A DNA stretch of 64,000 nt, from positions 105,922-169,921 of the forward strand of contig JAKPPT010000068.1 of the NCBI GenBank assembly GCA_029547205.1. Reading direction: 5' to 3'. Source of the stretch: Spirochaetota bacterium (lineage in GTDB: Bacteria; Spirochaetota; Spirochaetia; Treponematales; UBA12059). Positions 19,104-29,353 of this stretch are shown piece by piece. Within the stretch, counting starts at the first letter, position 1; the number at the start of each line of letters is the position of its first letter. Under the pieces are notes generated by a model that worked only from the letters and a program-made list of their open reading frames with translations, did not search any database and was not told the DNA's origin. The position numbers and the translations under genes are program-made.

Positions 19104-20285
19104 CTACCACTTAAGTTTTTGCAACGCCTCTTGTGCTGCTTTTTTAATTGTATCGGAGTATTGTAGATAGCTTACATATAAAAGTTGATCAAAAGCTATT
19201 TTATCACCAAGAAGACCAAGATTGTAAATAACAGCAATTGTTATCTGCTCATCTGACGCTTTTCCCTGTTCCATCTGTGTGTTGATATACTGCAGGTACA
19301 GGGCTAAAGTCTGTGCTGCCTCAGAGGTTGCAACAGCACCTAACAGTGCTATAGCTTCAAGAAAATAGGATTTAGGTATACGGTTTCTCGCATACTGAAC
19401 CTGAAAATCCTGAAAATGCTGTATTGCTATAGAGGATGCACTCTGCCATTTAAGATTTGTTAACTCTCGAGCGGCCAGCAATCGCAGTTCTAAAAGGGCA
19501 TTCTGATCAAACTGGATATCGCTTTTAGTGGTAGTACCTATTCTCAGTGCATTCTCTGCAATTTCACCTCGTTTTTCCTTTGGGAGCGTGGTAAGCTGGA
19601 GTCCTATTTTTAATGCTGCTAATTTTTCAACAGGCTGATTCCTGGTTATAATTTCATTGAGCATTGACCCAACATCTACACCAAGACTGTCAATTGCAGC
19701 CTGTGCCCGCTTTGTTATTGATTCACCATACCCAAGGGAATATGCAGTGAAAATAGGATTAAAACTATCTTTATTGCCAATCTTACCTAATGCAAAGAGA
19801 AGTGCATCCATAACCTGCATATCAATTACCTCTCCAGCACGAAACAGGGTATTTTGGGTATTGAGAAAATTATTCATGCTGGCAATAACATCCTGGTTTT
19901 CTTTTCCAATAACAGCAAGCGTTTGTAAAATAGGTACACGTATTGATGAATCTCTAAACGTTAGAAACAGTTTCCATACAGTAGATGCAGCGGGGGCATA
20001 CTGATATTTTTTTACCATCTCAACAGAAAACAGTGTCATCTCTCTGAGCAATGCGTCATTACCCAGAATCCCAGCATTATCTAGAACGAACTGTAATGCT
20101 GTATCATAGAGCGGTCCCATATTGATATTTGTGTATGATGCTGCTTCTTTTAAAAGCTCCACTTTTGTGCCAAGTGATGATCGGGCAAAGTTGCGTTTAT
20201 AGGTTTCTATTACCGTATCTGCATCTTGAGCAAAGCCTGTACATGTCAACACAACAACAAGTATTGCTATAAAAGCTTTTTTCAT
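19104..20285 (-). CDS. Exported HEAT-like repeat protein
   Basis: This 393-residue protein has a signal peptide (about 1-19, cut before QDAD). The rest is built of helical repeats of about 35-40 residues resembling HEAT or armadillo repeats (VMDALLFALGKIG, AAQTLALYLQYI, AVIYNLGLLGDK). It is probably periplasmic and may bind proteins. AAAGGA lies 7 bases before the ATG. The partner is unknown. Confidence 0.7.
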   Translation of the reverse strand: MKKAFIAILVVVLTCTGFAQDADTVIETYKRNFARSSLGTKVELLKEAASYTNINMGPLYDTALQFVLDNAGILGNDALLREMTLFSVEMVKKYQYAPAASTVWKLFLTFRDSSIRVPILQTLAVIGKENQDVIASMNNFLNTQNTLFRAGEVIDMQVMDALLFALGKIGNKDSFNPIFTAYSLGYGESITKRAQAAIDSLGVDVGSMLNEIITRNQPVEKLAALKIGLQLTTLPKEKRGEIAENALRIGTTTKSDIQFDQNALLELRLLAARELTNLKWQSASSIAIQHFQDFQVQYARNRIPKSYFLEAIALLGAVATSEAAQTLALYLQYINTQMEQGKASDEQITIAVIYNLGLLGDKIAFDQLLYVSYLQYSDTIKKAAQEALQKLKW

Positions 20286-20410
20286 CGCGCAATCCTTTTC
20301 CCTCTGAATAGTTTTTTGCTGTACGTTTACGTATGCCCTACTATAGAATATATCATAAAAATATTAGAAAAAACAGGCACTTTTCTTTTCCGCGCAACTA
20401 CACTCACATA

Positions 20411-21457
20411 TTAGGTACTAAAAATATTTCCATCTAGCAATGTCGATTCGTCCTCGTGCTTTGCACGCTCCTTGATATTATACACATGAGAACGAACCAG
20501 GTTACGCATTCGTGGACTCAATGGCATCGCCTGGATATGCAAGACAGATTGGTTCTTGTTTGTTTCATAGTCGACACCTTTAACAGTACCACTCATTACA
20601 ATGATATCATCATTAATCCAGAGCTGAACCTTAACCATCATGCCAGCTTTGGCCTTGCCTCCAATACGTATCGCAGCCCCATCATCAGAAATATCTTCGA
20701 CAATACACCGCAAACCTGGAATTCGTTCAGGACGTTCATAAGCAGTGTCACCTTTTCTGAGCAGATAGAGGTAAGCAGGTGAATTAGCCCGCATACGAAT
20801 TGATTTTCGCTTCTGGGATCTAAAGAGACTATCGCTATGTGCAATCTGCAATACCGGGATATTGTTTATACGAACTTCATCAAGCACATACGTATCAAAA
20901 ACATATTCTGCATCATTCTCTCTCCGAAAATAAACTGATATTTTTTTACCTTTCCAGTTAAAACCTGGATCAACCCTGACACCCATAGGATAGGTAATCA
21001 CGAGATACCGCTCATTGTTATCAATTAATGTAGACTGATACACACCCATTCCATGAATCAGTACGCGCAACTTTTGGTTTCTGTGAATGAGTTTTGTCGA
21101 ATGAATACCAAACTTGTATCGAGGATTATCAAATTCCAGTCGCTTTCTAAAGTCATAGAGTTTTTCCATAAAGGCTATTGTATCCCGCTGTTTATCAACT
21201 TTTTGAGCACGAAACTCTTCGGTGAAACCTGCAATAACCATATCGAGTTCCCGTGTGTGCCAGAGTGCTTCACCTGGATCGACAATACCAAGTTCTCGTG
21301 CTTTATTTTTTATTCTATTTGCTTCAGTTATTGTAAAACCTACTTCCTTAGCTCGATCATAGTAAGTTACAGCAGAGTATGGCTTTTCAGCTTTTGAAAG
21401 TAATAGCACTATGGGAATAAGGATAATTATTACAATTGCAATTATAAACCAGGTCAT
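20411..21457 (-). CDS. PilZ-domain cyclic-di-GMP receptor, membrane-anchored
   Basis: This 348-residue protein has one N-terminal helix (about 3-21). A YcgR-N-like beta domain occupies about 105-215. The C-terminal PilZ domain has the RxxxR site (SQKRKSIRM, near 218-226) and the DISDDGAAIRIGG motif (near 262-270), which together bind cyclic-di-GMP. In spirochaetes such proteins control motility; here the membrane anchor is unusual for YcgR. The RBS is GGAG at normal spacing. An HD-GYP phosphodiesterase pseudogene lies later in the window, so the same signalling system is in use. Confidence 0.85.
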   Translation of the reverse strand: MTWFIIAIVIIILIPIVLLLSKAEKPYSAVTYYDRAKEVGFTITEANRIKNKARELGIVDPGEALWHTRELDMVIAGFTEEFRAQKVDKQRDTIAFMEKLYDFRKRLEFDNPRYKFGIHSTKLIHRNQKLRVLIHGMGVYQSTLIDNNERYLVITYPMGVRVDPGFNWKGKKISVYFRRENDAEYVFDTYVLDEVRINNIPVLQIAHSDSLFRSQKRKSIRMRANSPAYLYLLRKGDTAYERPERIPGLRCIVEDISDDGAAIRIGGKAKAGMMVKVQLWINDDIIVMSGTVKGVDYETNKNQSVLHIQAMPLSPRMRNLVRSHVYNIKERAKHEDESTLLDGNIFST

Positions 21458-21481
21458 TACTTACTCCATTTTTAGTCATCA

Positions 21482-22369
21482 ATGTTGACAATAATTTATT
21501 ATTTACTATATGTTACATTATGTCAAATGAACAATTTAAAAGATCTTTTCCAATATAATAATGCACATGCATCACTGCAACAACAATTTCGAACAAATAC
21601 AATACGGGAAATCTGTACGCCATTACGAGGGTGGTCTGCAATAGTATTCCTGTTTTTCATTGCGTATACTGCAACACCGTACTTGCATATAGGTTTTGAT
21701 GCCGCAGCAAACCAAATCCTAACCCTAGGGAACTGGGATAGTGCACTGCCACGAACAATAATTCATCGAACACTTGCATCATCGTGCGCAATAGCATATT
21801 TTGGTTTACTTTATTGCATATCCCAGTGCTTTAAAAAAAAATTAAATTTGCACACATCAGAATCACTTACGACAAAGCGCTTTCTCTACCAATTTCTTTT
21901 TGCCTTAGTAATTCTTGCATTGTGTGGTCTTTCTGCAGCAATAGTCGAGGGTCTATACGTGCAATCAAGCGGGCACAGCGTACAGCGTGATAGCCTGCAG
22001 CTTCGCACAACGAATTTAGGGTTGATCACACTCGTTATCGATACAACGATTCTGGCGTTTAAAGAAGAGCTTATCTATCGGGCGATACCAAGCTTTGTAC
22101 TGAGCACCTTGTTTTTCCCTGAGTTAACGAACAGAAGCCAGGTGAGTAACAGCTCTCGCACCTATCCTCGAGGCTTGTTTATAATCCTGGTACTGTTCAG
22201 TATTCCGTTTGCTATTGCCCATACTGGAATAGGAACCATGTTCGGCAGTCTGCTAGCGGGAACAGCCTTTTTGTTCATGATTATCACCAAACAGTACCGG
22301 TGGTGGATACTTGCCCTTGCGCACGCCGTTTACAATTTTCTCGTGCTCATGAACGTGCCAGTAGCTTAA
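21482..22369 (+). CDS. CPBP-family (Abi) intramembrane metalloprotease
   Basis: This 295-residue protein has about seven hydrophobic helices. Motif 1 is KEELIYRAIPS, with E195, E196 and R200. The metal histidines are H247 in AIAHTG and H281 in LAHAVYN. This is the CPBP (CAAX-protease/bacteriocin-processing) pattern. A later in-frame ATG at 21527 (MNNLKDL) is also possible; neither start has a strong ribosome site. The substrate is unknown. Confidence 0.8.
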   Translation: MLTIIYYLLYVTLCQMNNLKDLFQYNNAHASLQQQFRTNTIREICTPLRGWSAIVFLFFIAYTATPYLHIGFDAAANQILTLGNWDSALPRTIIHRTLASSCAIAYFGLLYCISQCFKKKLNLHTSESLTTKRFLYQFLFALVILALCGLSAAIVEGLYVQSSGHSVQRDSLQLRTTNLGLITLVIDTTILAFKEELIYRAIPSFVLSTLFFPELTNRSQVSNSSRTYPRGLFIILVLFSIPFAIAHTGIGTMFGSLLAGTAFLFMIITKQYRWWILALAHAVYNFLVLMNVPVA

Positions 22370-22388
22370 TGCTGCTTTAAGCATTTTT
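22368..22388 (+). terminator. Weak terminator after the CPBP gene
   Basis: AATGCT (22368-22373) and AGCATT (22380-22385) form a 6-bp stem with a 6-base loop, followed by a short T run. It overlaps the stop codon. Confidence 0.4.
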
Positions 22389-22477
22389 CCAATTATTCGA
22401 GCAGATGGCCGAAATCCATCGACCATCGTGCCCATATAAACTATCTTCGGTACGGTGATAGTACTGTAATGCTTTCT

Positions 22478-23524
22478 TTAAGCTTGCTTCCTGCGCTCTT
22501 CCGCTTTTCTGGCAATTCTATTCCATACTGATGCAAGCCCCATCGCTTTCTTTGCAATTGAGAGCGTTTCGCGTGCTTCCTGACGCATGCGCTGTGTTCC
22601 CTCATAGACAATTTCATCAACAAGCCCTTTTTGTGCTTCATAGTATGCTCGTCGTTCACGAATGGGATCAAGAAATGCATTGAGGGCACGTGCAAGCTTT
22701 TGTTTTACTTCAACATCACCAACTTTTCCAGCGCGGTACCGGGTTTTAAGGTCTTCCACCTCTTCTTTATCTGGATTAAATACATCATGGTAAATAAAGA
22801 CAGGGTTCCCCTCAACAGTTCCAGGGATATCAGCACGAGTACGGTTAGGATCGGTATACATAGACATGACACGCTTTTCCACAGTTTTCGGGTCATCAGA
22901 AAGATAGATGGCATTGTTGAGGCTCTTGGACATTTTTGCGTCTCCATCAGTTCCAACAAGGGACCCCTGATCAGAAACCAGTACTTCAGGAATAGGGAAA
23001 ACCTCTCCATATAAATTGTTAAAGCGACGTGCAATCTCACGGGTAATTTCCACATGTGCTACATTGTCTTTGCCAACCGGAACAAGGTGCGCACGAGGAA
23101 GCAGTATATCAGCTGCCTGGAGCACAGGATACCCTAAAAGCCCAAACGGCATTTCTTCAAAACCAGCGCCTTTTGCCATATCTTTTAGACTCGGCAGCCT
23201 GGAGAGACGGGGTACCGTAACAAGGTTCTGGAAAAAGAGACTGAGCTCGATTACTTCCGGAACAGCAGACTGTAGATATATGACACTTTTCTGGGGATCA
23301 ATTCCACAGGCCAGGTAGTCAAGCACTGCTGATCGAACATTATCAGCCAGTTCCTCTATATGCTCCTTCTCAGGTTTTGTAGTCAACGTATGCAAATCTG
23401 CGATAATAAAGAAACATTCATACTCATCCTGGAGTGCTACTCGATTTTTTATAGAGCCTACATAGTGTCCAAGATGCAGTTTACCTGTAGGTCTGTCCCC
23501 TGTTAATATTCGTTTTTTATCCAT
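22478..23524 (-). CDS. trpS: Tryptophan-tRNA ligase
   Basis: This 348-residue class I synthetase has [17 protein letters not shown] at 8-24 (HIGH-type motif) and KMSKSLNN. The ATG at 23524 is preferred over an in-frame GTG six codons earlier because AAGGAG lies 9 bases upstream of it. The codons for GDRP contain an exact GGTCTGTCCCC (23490-23500) on the + strand, but these residues are normal in TrpS. Confidence 0.96.
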   Translation of the reverse strand: MDKKRILTGDRPTGKLHLGHYVGSIKNRVALQDEYECFFIIADLHTLTTKPEKEHIEELADNVRSAVLDYLACGIDPQKSVIYLQSAVPEVIELSLFFQNLVTVPRLSRLPSLKDMAKGAGFEEMPFGLLGYPVLQAADILLPRAHLVPVGKDNVAHVEITREIARRFNNLYGEVFPIPEVLVSDQGSLVGTDGDAKMSKSLNNAIYLSDDPKTVEKRVMSMYTDPNRTRADIPGTVEGNPVFIYHDVFNPDKEEVEDLKTRYRAGKVGDVEVKQKLARALNAFLDPIRERRAYYEAQKGLVDEIVYEGTQRMRQEARETLSIAKKAMGLASVWNRIARKAEERRKQA

Positions 23525-23652
23525 AATAAAAATCTCCTTCACGAATGATAGAGTATAATTTTAGACTTACTCTGTCCCACTGATATGCTTGCATGTAACT
23601 CAGATTGAGCTTACAGAACAGCTTATACTATTCGTCTGCTCCACAAGCATGG

Positions 23653-25035
23653 TTAGAATTCTTCATCAAAGAAGAGATTACCAGTTCCAAGGCTATCTGC
23701 TTTTGCTCCAAAGAAATTACCAAGCGGACTTCCTGCTGCTGCCCAGGCAAAAAGCTTAAGCGCCTCTCGTGCTTCTGCCATAGCGGTTACAACTGCCTGT
23801 GTCTTGGTGTCAAAATCGCTAAAATATGCTGTTGTACTCCGGCCATCTTTCATGACACCCGTCCCTATTCCGCTTGCATGCAATGCTTTGAGCTCAAGAA
23901 GGCGGTAATAAGGCCGCTCTATTGCAAAGAGCGCTGTTAAGACTTCAAAGAGAGCCGGTGCTATCGTTTTTTTCTCGGTCATATAATCGGTAAAGCGAGG
24001 CTCTTTTCCAGAAGCCTTATCATTTGCCCACATATCAAGAATTGCCTGGTGCGATCGAAGCTTTTGCAGTGCAGAGAGAAGCTTTGATGTCTGGCTATCC
24101 ACAATGCCAGCATACATGGTTGTATAATTTAATGCTTTTGATGCAAAAGCATCATACATGGCTTTCCGCCAGTCATTGCGGAATCCGATCAGTGATTCTG
24201 GTGGCATATCCTTTTTAACCGGGTTGCCATCCTGTACAATCACAGCACTGCCTGCTGGTGCTCTCACATCGTCGCCATCTTCAGTCTTTACCGAGACAAA
24301 ACCTTCTGCACAGGTAACCATCATGGTACCATCAGGAATTGTGTCTACAATAAATAGCGTTCCTCGTACACCGAGCGTTGCAGCATCGGTCGCTATGGTG
24401 AATGAACCATTAGCAAGTTTATCAACTTTTACCTGCACTGCTCCAGCGAGAAGCTGTATTACCGTTTTTCGTGCTCCATTATCGAGCACCTTTGTATCAA
24501 AATAGAATGAAGTATTTTCCGTGAGTTTAACTATGCCGCCACCAGGAGTGCCTGCGGCTAAATCTATTTCAAGCTTGCTTTTTGGTCCTGTCGTAACGAC
24601 ATCAAAGGTATAAACTGTATCTCCAATCTGGACGTTTTTTACTGTTGCGCCTTTACGCGCTATGGTAACAGTCCCGTCAAAAAATACAATTTCTCCTATT
24701 TTCCGGCGAGGAACCGTATCCTGCTGAGATGGCGTCTGTTGAGTATTTGCCGGGCTGGTCTGTCCCTGTTGCTGCCCCTGCTGTTGCTGCGATGTAGCTT
24801 GTTGAGTGCTGCTCCCCTGCGCTGAACCCTGTGCAGATTGGCCTTCTGTGCCTTGTTGGCTGCCTTGAGAAGTACTCGCAGTTGTGTTTTCAGTCTGAAC
24901 GTTTGCATCCTGATGTACAGTTTGTGATGCAGACTGTCCCTGAGAAGTTTTACCTGCTTCACTTTGCTTGCAGGAAATAAAAGTGATACAAACAACCAGA
25001 CAAAGTATAGAAATAGTTCCAAATAGCTTTTTCAT
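23653..25035 (-). CDS. FecR-domain lipoprotein with Gln/Ser-rich linker
   Basis: This 460-residue protein starts at 25035 (GAGG upstream). It has a signal peptide with lipobox TFISC (about 18-22). A low-complexity Gln/Ser/Thr/Gly linker spans about 25-108. A FecR domain (about 110-260) follows, with DTVYTFDVVTTGPKSKLEID and ATLGVRGTLF motifs. The helical C-terminal part is unknown. Spirochaetes carry many FecR lipoproteins unrelated to iron-dicitrate sensing; no ECF sigma factor is adjacent. Confidence 0.83.
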   Translation of the reverse strand: MKKLFGTISILCLVVCITFISCKQSEAGKTSQGQSASQTVHQDANVQTENTTASTSQGSQQGTEGQSAQGSAQGSSTQQATSQQQQGQQQGQTSPANTQQTPSQQDTVPRRKIGEIVFFDGTVTIARKGATVKNVQIGDTVYTFDVVTTGPKSKLEIDLAAGTPGGGIVKLTENTSFYFDTKVLDNGARKTVIQLLAGAVQVKVDKLANGSFTIATDAATLGVRGTLFIVDTIPDGTMMVTCAEGFVSVKTEDGDDVRAPAGSAVIVQDGNPVKKDMPPESLIGFRNDWRKAMYDAFASKALNYTTMYAGIVDSQTSKLLSALQKLRSHQAILDMWANDKASGKEPRFTDYMTEKKTIAPALFEVLTALFAIERPYYRLLELKALHASGIGTGVMKDGRSTTAYFSDFDTKTQAVVTAMAEAREALKLFAWAAAGSPLGNFFGAKADSLGTGNLFFDEEF

Positions 25036-25134
25036 AGGCACCTCGCTAAAACTATATCCTAAATTGTTCAGGTTTGCCAGTAGCACGCAAGGAATAATAT
25101 TTTATAAAAACCTTTAACATGCTATACTCAAAAC

Positions 25135-26343
25135 GTGACATATCAATGGCATACATATAAAGCTAGTAATAAACGATTCCCGGTTCAAATTGATACTGTG
25201 TATAATAAAGAAATAATTTCGCATGAAGTTACCGATTTAACAGATAGCGGCTATATCTACAACCAACTCATTACCTGCATAGGCAATAAACGCAGCTTAC
25301 TTCTCCCCATTGCTCAAGTGATAAAAAAAATACAACAGCGTCTTGGTAATAAAAAACTTCGATGTGCTGATCTTTTCAGCGGGTCGGGCGTTGTTTCCCG
25401 ACTGCTTAAATCATACGCAAAGTTCATTGTAAGTAATGATCTTGAACCATATGGGGAAGCCCTGGCAAACTGCTATTTAACTAACAAAAGCACAGTAGAA
25501 ATAGCTGGTTTAGAGAACATTGTTGCTGAATATAATAACATTGCTGCATCGCTCATTAAAACAAATACTCAGTATGGTTTTATCGAGGAACTATACACCG
25601 CAAAAGATGAAAATAATATAACTCATCATGATAGGCTATTTTACACAAAAGAAAACGCACGAAGAATCGATATATACCGCCAGCTCATCGAAAAAACTGA
25701 TGAGCCAGTAAAAAAACTGCTTTTAGGTCCGCTCTTAAGTAAGGCATCAATCCATACTAACACCGCTGGTGTTTTTAAAGGTTTTTATAAAGACCGGAAA
25801 ACAGGAATAGGTCATTTTGGAGGGAGCGGACGAGATGCACTATCACGTATACTTGGAAAAATTGAACTCGCAGTTCCTGTACTGAGCCAATATGAATGTG
25901 AGTATCAAGTTTTCAGAACAAATGCAAATGAACTTGCTCCTCTGTTACACGATATGGATCTTGTATACCTCGATCCTCCGTATAACCAACACCCCTATGG
26001 CTCAAATTACTTTATGCTCAACCTTATCGTATCGTATAAACGTCCTGATAAAATCAGCAGAGTATCGGGAATACCATGTAACTGGCAGCGATCGGAATAC
26101 AATCAGAAAGCCAGGGCATTCCATGTATTTAAAAATCTTGTAGAATCACTCGATGCAAAGTATGTGCTTATTTCTTTTAATAGCGAAGGTTTTATCACCA
26201 CAGAAATGATGGCTTCAATTCTCAAGCCGCTAGGAAAACTTGAAATAATTGCCTGTCCCTACAATACATTCCGCGGAAGCAGAAATCTACAAAACCGCTC
26301 AATCCATGTTACGGAGTTTCTCTATTTACTTGAAAAACACTAA
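25135..26343 (+). CDS. D12-class adenine-specific DNA methyltransferase (orphan)
   Basis: This 402-residue protein has YNQLITCIGNKRSLLLPI (target/SAM region), ADLFSGSGVVSRLL (motif I) and VYLDPPYNQHPYGSNYF (motif IV, DPPY). This order is that of D12 adenine methylases of the FokI/Dam type. No restriction endonuclease is adjacent, so it is probably a solitary methylase. It starts with GTG at 25135; there is no ribosome site, and a TATACT -10 box lies about 8 bases upstream (25123-25128), which suggests a leaderless transcript. Confidence 0.85.
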   Translation: MTYQWHTYKASNKRFPVQIDTVYNKEIISHEVTDLTDSGYIYNQLITCIGNKRSLLLPIAQVIKKIQQRLGNKKLRCADLFSGSGVVSRLLKSYAKFIVSNDLEPYGEALANCYLTNKSTVEIAGLENIVAEYNNIAASLIKTNTQYGFIEELYTAKDENNITHHDRLFYTKENARRIDIYRQLIEKTDEPVKKLLLGPLLSKASIHTNTAGVFKGFYKDRKTGIGHFGGSGRDALSRILGKIELAVPVLSQYECEYQVFRTNANELAPLLHDMDLVYLDPPYNQHPYGSNYFMLNLIVSYKRPDKISRVSGIPCNWQRSEYNQKARAFHVFKNLVESLDAKYVLISFNSEGFITTEMMASILKPLGKLEIIACPYNTFRGSRNLQNRSIHVTEFLYLLEKH

Positions 26344-26352
26344 AAGCGATGT

Positions 26353-28746
26353 TTAGCTTAAATACTCTTTAATCGTATCAGCCATACGTTTGAGTTCTTT
26401 GAGTACTCTATCATTGAAGCTTCCTGGTTCAAACGACCCATTTTTATCGAGGGTTCCAGCTTGGATACCCGAAAGCAGCTCTAAGCCTTCATCAATTGTG
26501 GCGACAGCATAGATATGAAATTTTTCCTCTTTAATTGCTTTCATAACCTCGCTTGACAGTGTCAGGTTAACGATGTTTTGCCTTGGAATCATGACTCCCT
26601 GCGTGCCCGTAAGCCCAGAACGTTTACATATCTGGAAAAACCCTTCGATCTTTTCAGTAATACCACCCACTGGCTGAACCTGCCCCATTTGATTCACAGA
26701 ACCTGTTACTGCAATGTCCTGGCGTAGAGGGATTTGCGCAATAGCTGATAGGAGCGCATATACTGCGGTACTCGATGCGGAATCCCCTTCAATTACTGCA
26801 TACGACTGTTCAAAACAAATACTTGCAGAAACTGCGAGCGGAAAATTGCGTGCATAGCGGCTTCTTAAAAAACCTTCCACAATTAAGACCGCTTTATCGT
26901 AAATTTCTCCCGAAAGGCCTGACTCTCCCTCTATGTTGATGACTCCGCTCTCACCGGGGCTAACCTGTGCAGAAATTACCGCTGGAAGTCCAAAGGAATA
27001 ATACCCACGATCATGGACAGCAAGCCCATTGACTCTCCCGATAGCAGTTCCCTGCACTTGTAAGAGTATTTCTCCTGCTACAATCATCTCTGCAAGTTTT
27101 TCTTCTGGAAGATCTGCAAGCCAGCCTCGAGCACGCAGTGCGGTATCTATGGATTCGCTATCAATAAAAGCTTTCCCTGCTTTTATGCTTCTGTACTCCC
27201 CTTCTCGCAAAAGGTCTGCTATACGCGAAAATCGTGTAGAAAGGCGTTGCCGATGTTCCGAAAGCCTTCTTCCATACTCTATTACCGCTGCAATGCCGTC
27301 ATACGTAATTGGACAGAGTTTTTCATCACGAATAATTTTTCGTATAAAAGCTATATACTCTGCGACGGCTTCGTCGGTAAACTGCATCGTATCATCAAAC
27401 TCTGCGGTTATTTTAAAGAGCTTTTGAAAATCAGGATCTGCGTTATAGAGGATATCGTACAGCATTTCACCACTTATCATAATTACCTTTACATCGATAG
27501 GAATAGGTTTAGGATTGATGAGCTGTACAGTTCCAAAGGGAGATGGGGCCGGTTGAATTTCTAATGAACCAGTACTCAATACTCGTTTTAGGGTAATCCA
27601 GCTCTCTTCCTCTTTGAGTATATCTTCTGCCTGAATAATCAAAAAACCACCATTTGCTCTGAGCAGGGAACCGGCACGGATATTGAGATAAGCATTCTTC
27701 TCGGTTGGATTTGCAGATTCTATAGTGCCAAAGAGGTTAGTAAATGTAGGATGGCTCTCGATTACAATTGGTACCGATTTTGCAGCACTGTTATCGACGA
27801 TTATATTGACACCATACCGCCTGAGCCTGTTTTTTCGAGATTCACGAGCAGTAGCACTATCCTCTTCATCCTGTAAAAAAAGGTACAGATGATTAAGGAT
27901 ATCATCCTCAAGACTCATAAGCCAATCATCAAGCTCAGGGCTTTTTATTGCAGTCTTAACAGATTCTATTTCTTCATGTATGAGCGGACTCAAGATAGTG
28001 CGCTGAAGCTGAACAAGCTTTTCCTGTAATAATGCATGGTTATGTTTTATTTCCAAAAAAACTTTGCGAAGCTCTTCAAGATGAATGCTATATTCATTTT
28101 CTAATTTCTCATAGGTTTCTTGAGGTAGCTGATGACTTTCAACCATATTTGAAGCTTCTTCAAAACTTATTGCTTTTCCATCGATAACAGGGAAAATGTC
28201 CGTTGTACTTGTGCCATCTTCGCCCTGAATTTGAACAATCTGAAAACCATGTTTTTCAAGATGCTCCTCAAACTCAGTCAGTTTTTGTGCATCAGCATCC
28301 TCGAGATTTTTAATGAGCCCTTCTTTTTTAACGGCATACTCTGAGTTTTCATTCTGCATTGAAAGCAATTTCTTGATGCTCTCAACCAGACCGTGAATCT
28401 GCTTTTTGAGGAGTTGCGCTTTACCGGCTGGAAGAATAAGAATTTCCGGCATAAGTGGGTTTTTATAATTGTATACGTAAGCATAGTCTTTTAATTTAAT
28501 GTTCTCTGGTTTGTAATTAGCGAGCACCTGAAGTATAGCTGTTTTGCGGCCTGTACCAGGTACACCTGAACAAAATATATTATACCCTTTAGCTTTGATA
28601 TGGATTCCCATTTCGAGTGCTTCCAGTGCCCGAGGCTGGCCAATAATAGTTTTACCCCAATCTTCACCATCAAGCTTTTGAATAAGTTCCGTAGAAACTG
28701 AATAATCTATCTGTTCAAATGGAATACGAAATTGTGCCTGATACAT
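26353..28746 (-). CDS. Lon-family ATP-dependent protease (LonB-like, COG1067)
   Basis: This 797-residue protein starts at 28746 (AAAGGAAG upstream); the frame is open further but the extra 55 residues look non-coding. A Walker A motif (CSGVPGTGRKT, 59-69) is followed by a long helical insertion and an AAA region. The C-terminal Lon domain has EGDSASST with S656 and GGITEKIEG with K699 as the catalytic dyad. It is not the classic Lon with an N-terminal LAN domain. It points away from the chemotaxis gene. Confidence 0.9.
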   Translation of the reverse strand: MYQAQFRIPFEQIDYSVSTELIQKLDGEDWGKTIIGQPRALEALEMGIHIKAKGYNIFCSGVPGTGRKTAILQVLANYKPENIKLKDYAYVYNYKNPLMPEILILPAGKAQLLKKQIHGLVESIKKLLSMQNENSEYAVKKEGLIKNLEDADAQKLTEFEEHLEKHGFQIVQIQGEDGTSTTDIFPVIDGKAISFEEASNMVESHQLPQETYEKLENEYSIHLEELRKVFLEIKHNHALLQEKLVQLQRTILSPLIHEEIESVKTAIKSPELDDWLMSLEDDILNHLYLFLQDEEDSATARESRKNRLRRYGVNIIVDNSAAKSVPIVIESHPTFTNLFGTIESANPTEKNAYLNIRAGSLLRANGGFLIIQAEDILKEEESWITLKRVLSTGSLEIQPAPSPFGTVQLINPKPIPIDVKVIMISGEMLYDILYNADPDFQKLFKITAEFDDTMQFTDEAVAEYIAFIRKIIRDEKLCPITYDGIAAVIEYGRRLSEHRQRLSTRFSRIADLLREGEYRSIKAGKAFIDSESIDTALRARGWLADLPEEKLAEMIVAGEILLQVQGTAIGRVNGLAVHDRGYYSFGLPAVISAQVSPGESGVINIEGESGLSGEIYDKAVLIVEGFLRSRYARNFPLAVSASICFEQSYAVIEGDSASSTAVYALLSAIAQIPLRQDIAVTGSVNQMGQVQPVGGITEKIEGFFQICKRSGLTGTQGVMIPRQNIVNLTLSSEVMKAIKEEKFHIYAVATIDEGLELLSGIQAGTLDKNGSFEPGSFNDRVLKELKRMADTIKEYLS

Positions 28747-28834
28747 ACGAGCTTCCTTTCTGCTTGTTATAGTGTAGTATAAACCATGAAATTTGCCAAA
28801 TTTTAAAAAATAAGAAAAAAAAATTGAATTTTGA

Positions 28835-29353
28835 CCTTGCATTATAAAATTAATTGAATATATTTTTAAATATAATGTTATCAATACCTGGTTTATTTCT
28901 ACTAATCTCATAAATGTAACAAATGAAAAAATACAATACCAGTGCCAGACCTATGCGCAATCAACTGAAGCCATTCTCAAAACAGTCTATGATAATGCAT
29001 ATGCAGTAAAGCATGCCGGTGAATTATTTTATGAAATTGCAAAAAATCTAAACAACGTACCTGAAAAGGAAATTGAACAGTTTCTTGAAAAGCAAGTTGC
29101 CACTAATCCAAACATTTTTGGTTCCGGTATCTGGTATGAAAAGTATCTAGTAAAAGGAAGAGAATACTACGGTCCCTATCTCTATCGTGATCAAGGATCA
29201 GTAGTCTTAACATACGATTACTCTAATGCAGAATATGATTATCCAAAGCAAAGCTGGTACACGCTCGCCATACCCGAATCATGGGATAGAGGTCAAAAGC
29301 GCGATAAAGATATTTATATTACTGATCCCTATTACGATGAAACACTCAATTCG
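28835..29353 (+). pseudogene. 5' part of MCP gene: open dCACHE frame without start codon
   Basis: From 28835 the frame of the downstream receptor gene is open with no ATG, GTG or TTG before 29354. It encodes clear sensor-domain sequence (AYAVKHAGELFYEIAKNL, FGSGIWYEKY, GREYYGPYLY, ESWDRGQKRDKD, ITDPYYDE). A hydrophobic TM-like segment (LNIFLNIMLSIPGLFLLIS) sits in another frame at about 28852-28909. This suggests a frameshift in or just after the first transmembrane segment. Confidence 0.7.

Noticed and set aside
22390-22477. Possible coding remnant between the CPBP gene and trpS
   Set aside because: Short frames are open but none matches a family or has a start site.
24720-24960. Opposite-frame ORF in the FecR Gln-rich region
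   Set aside because: It is a shadow of the low-complexity linker and has no ribosome site.
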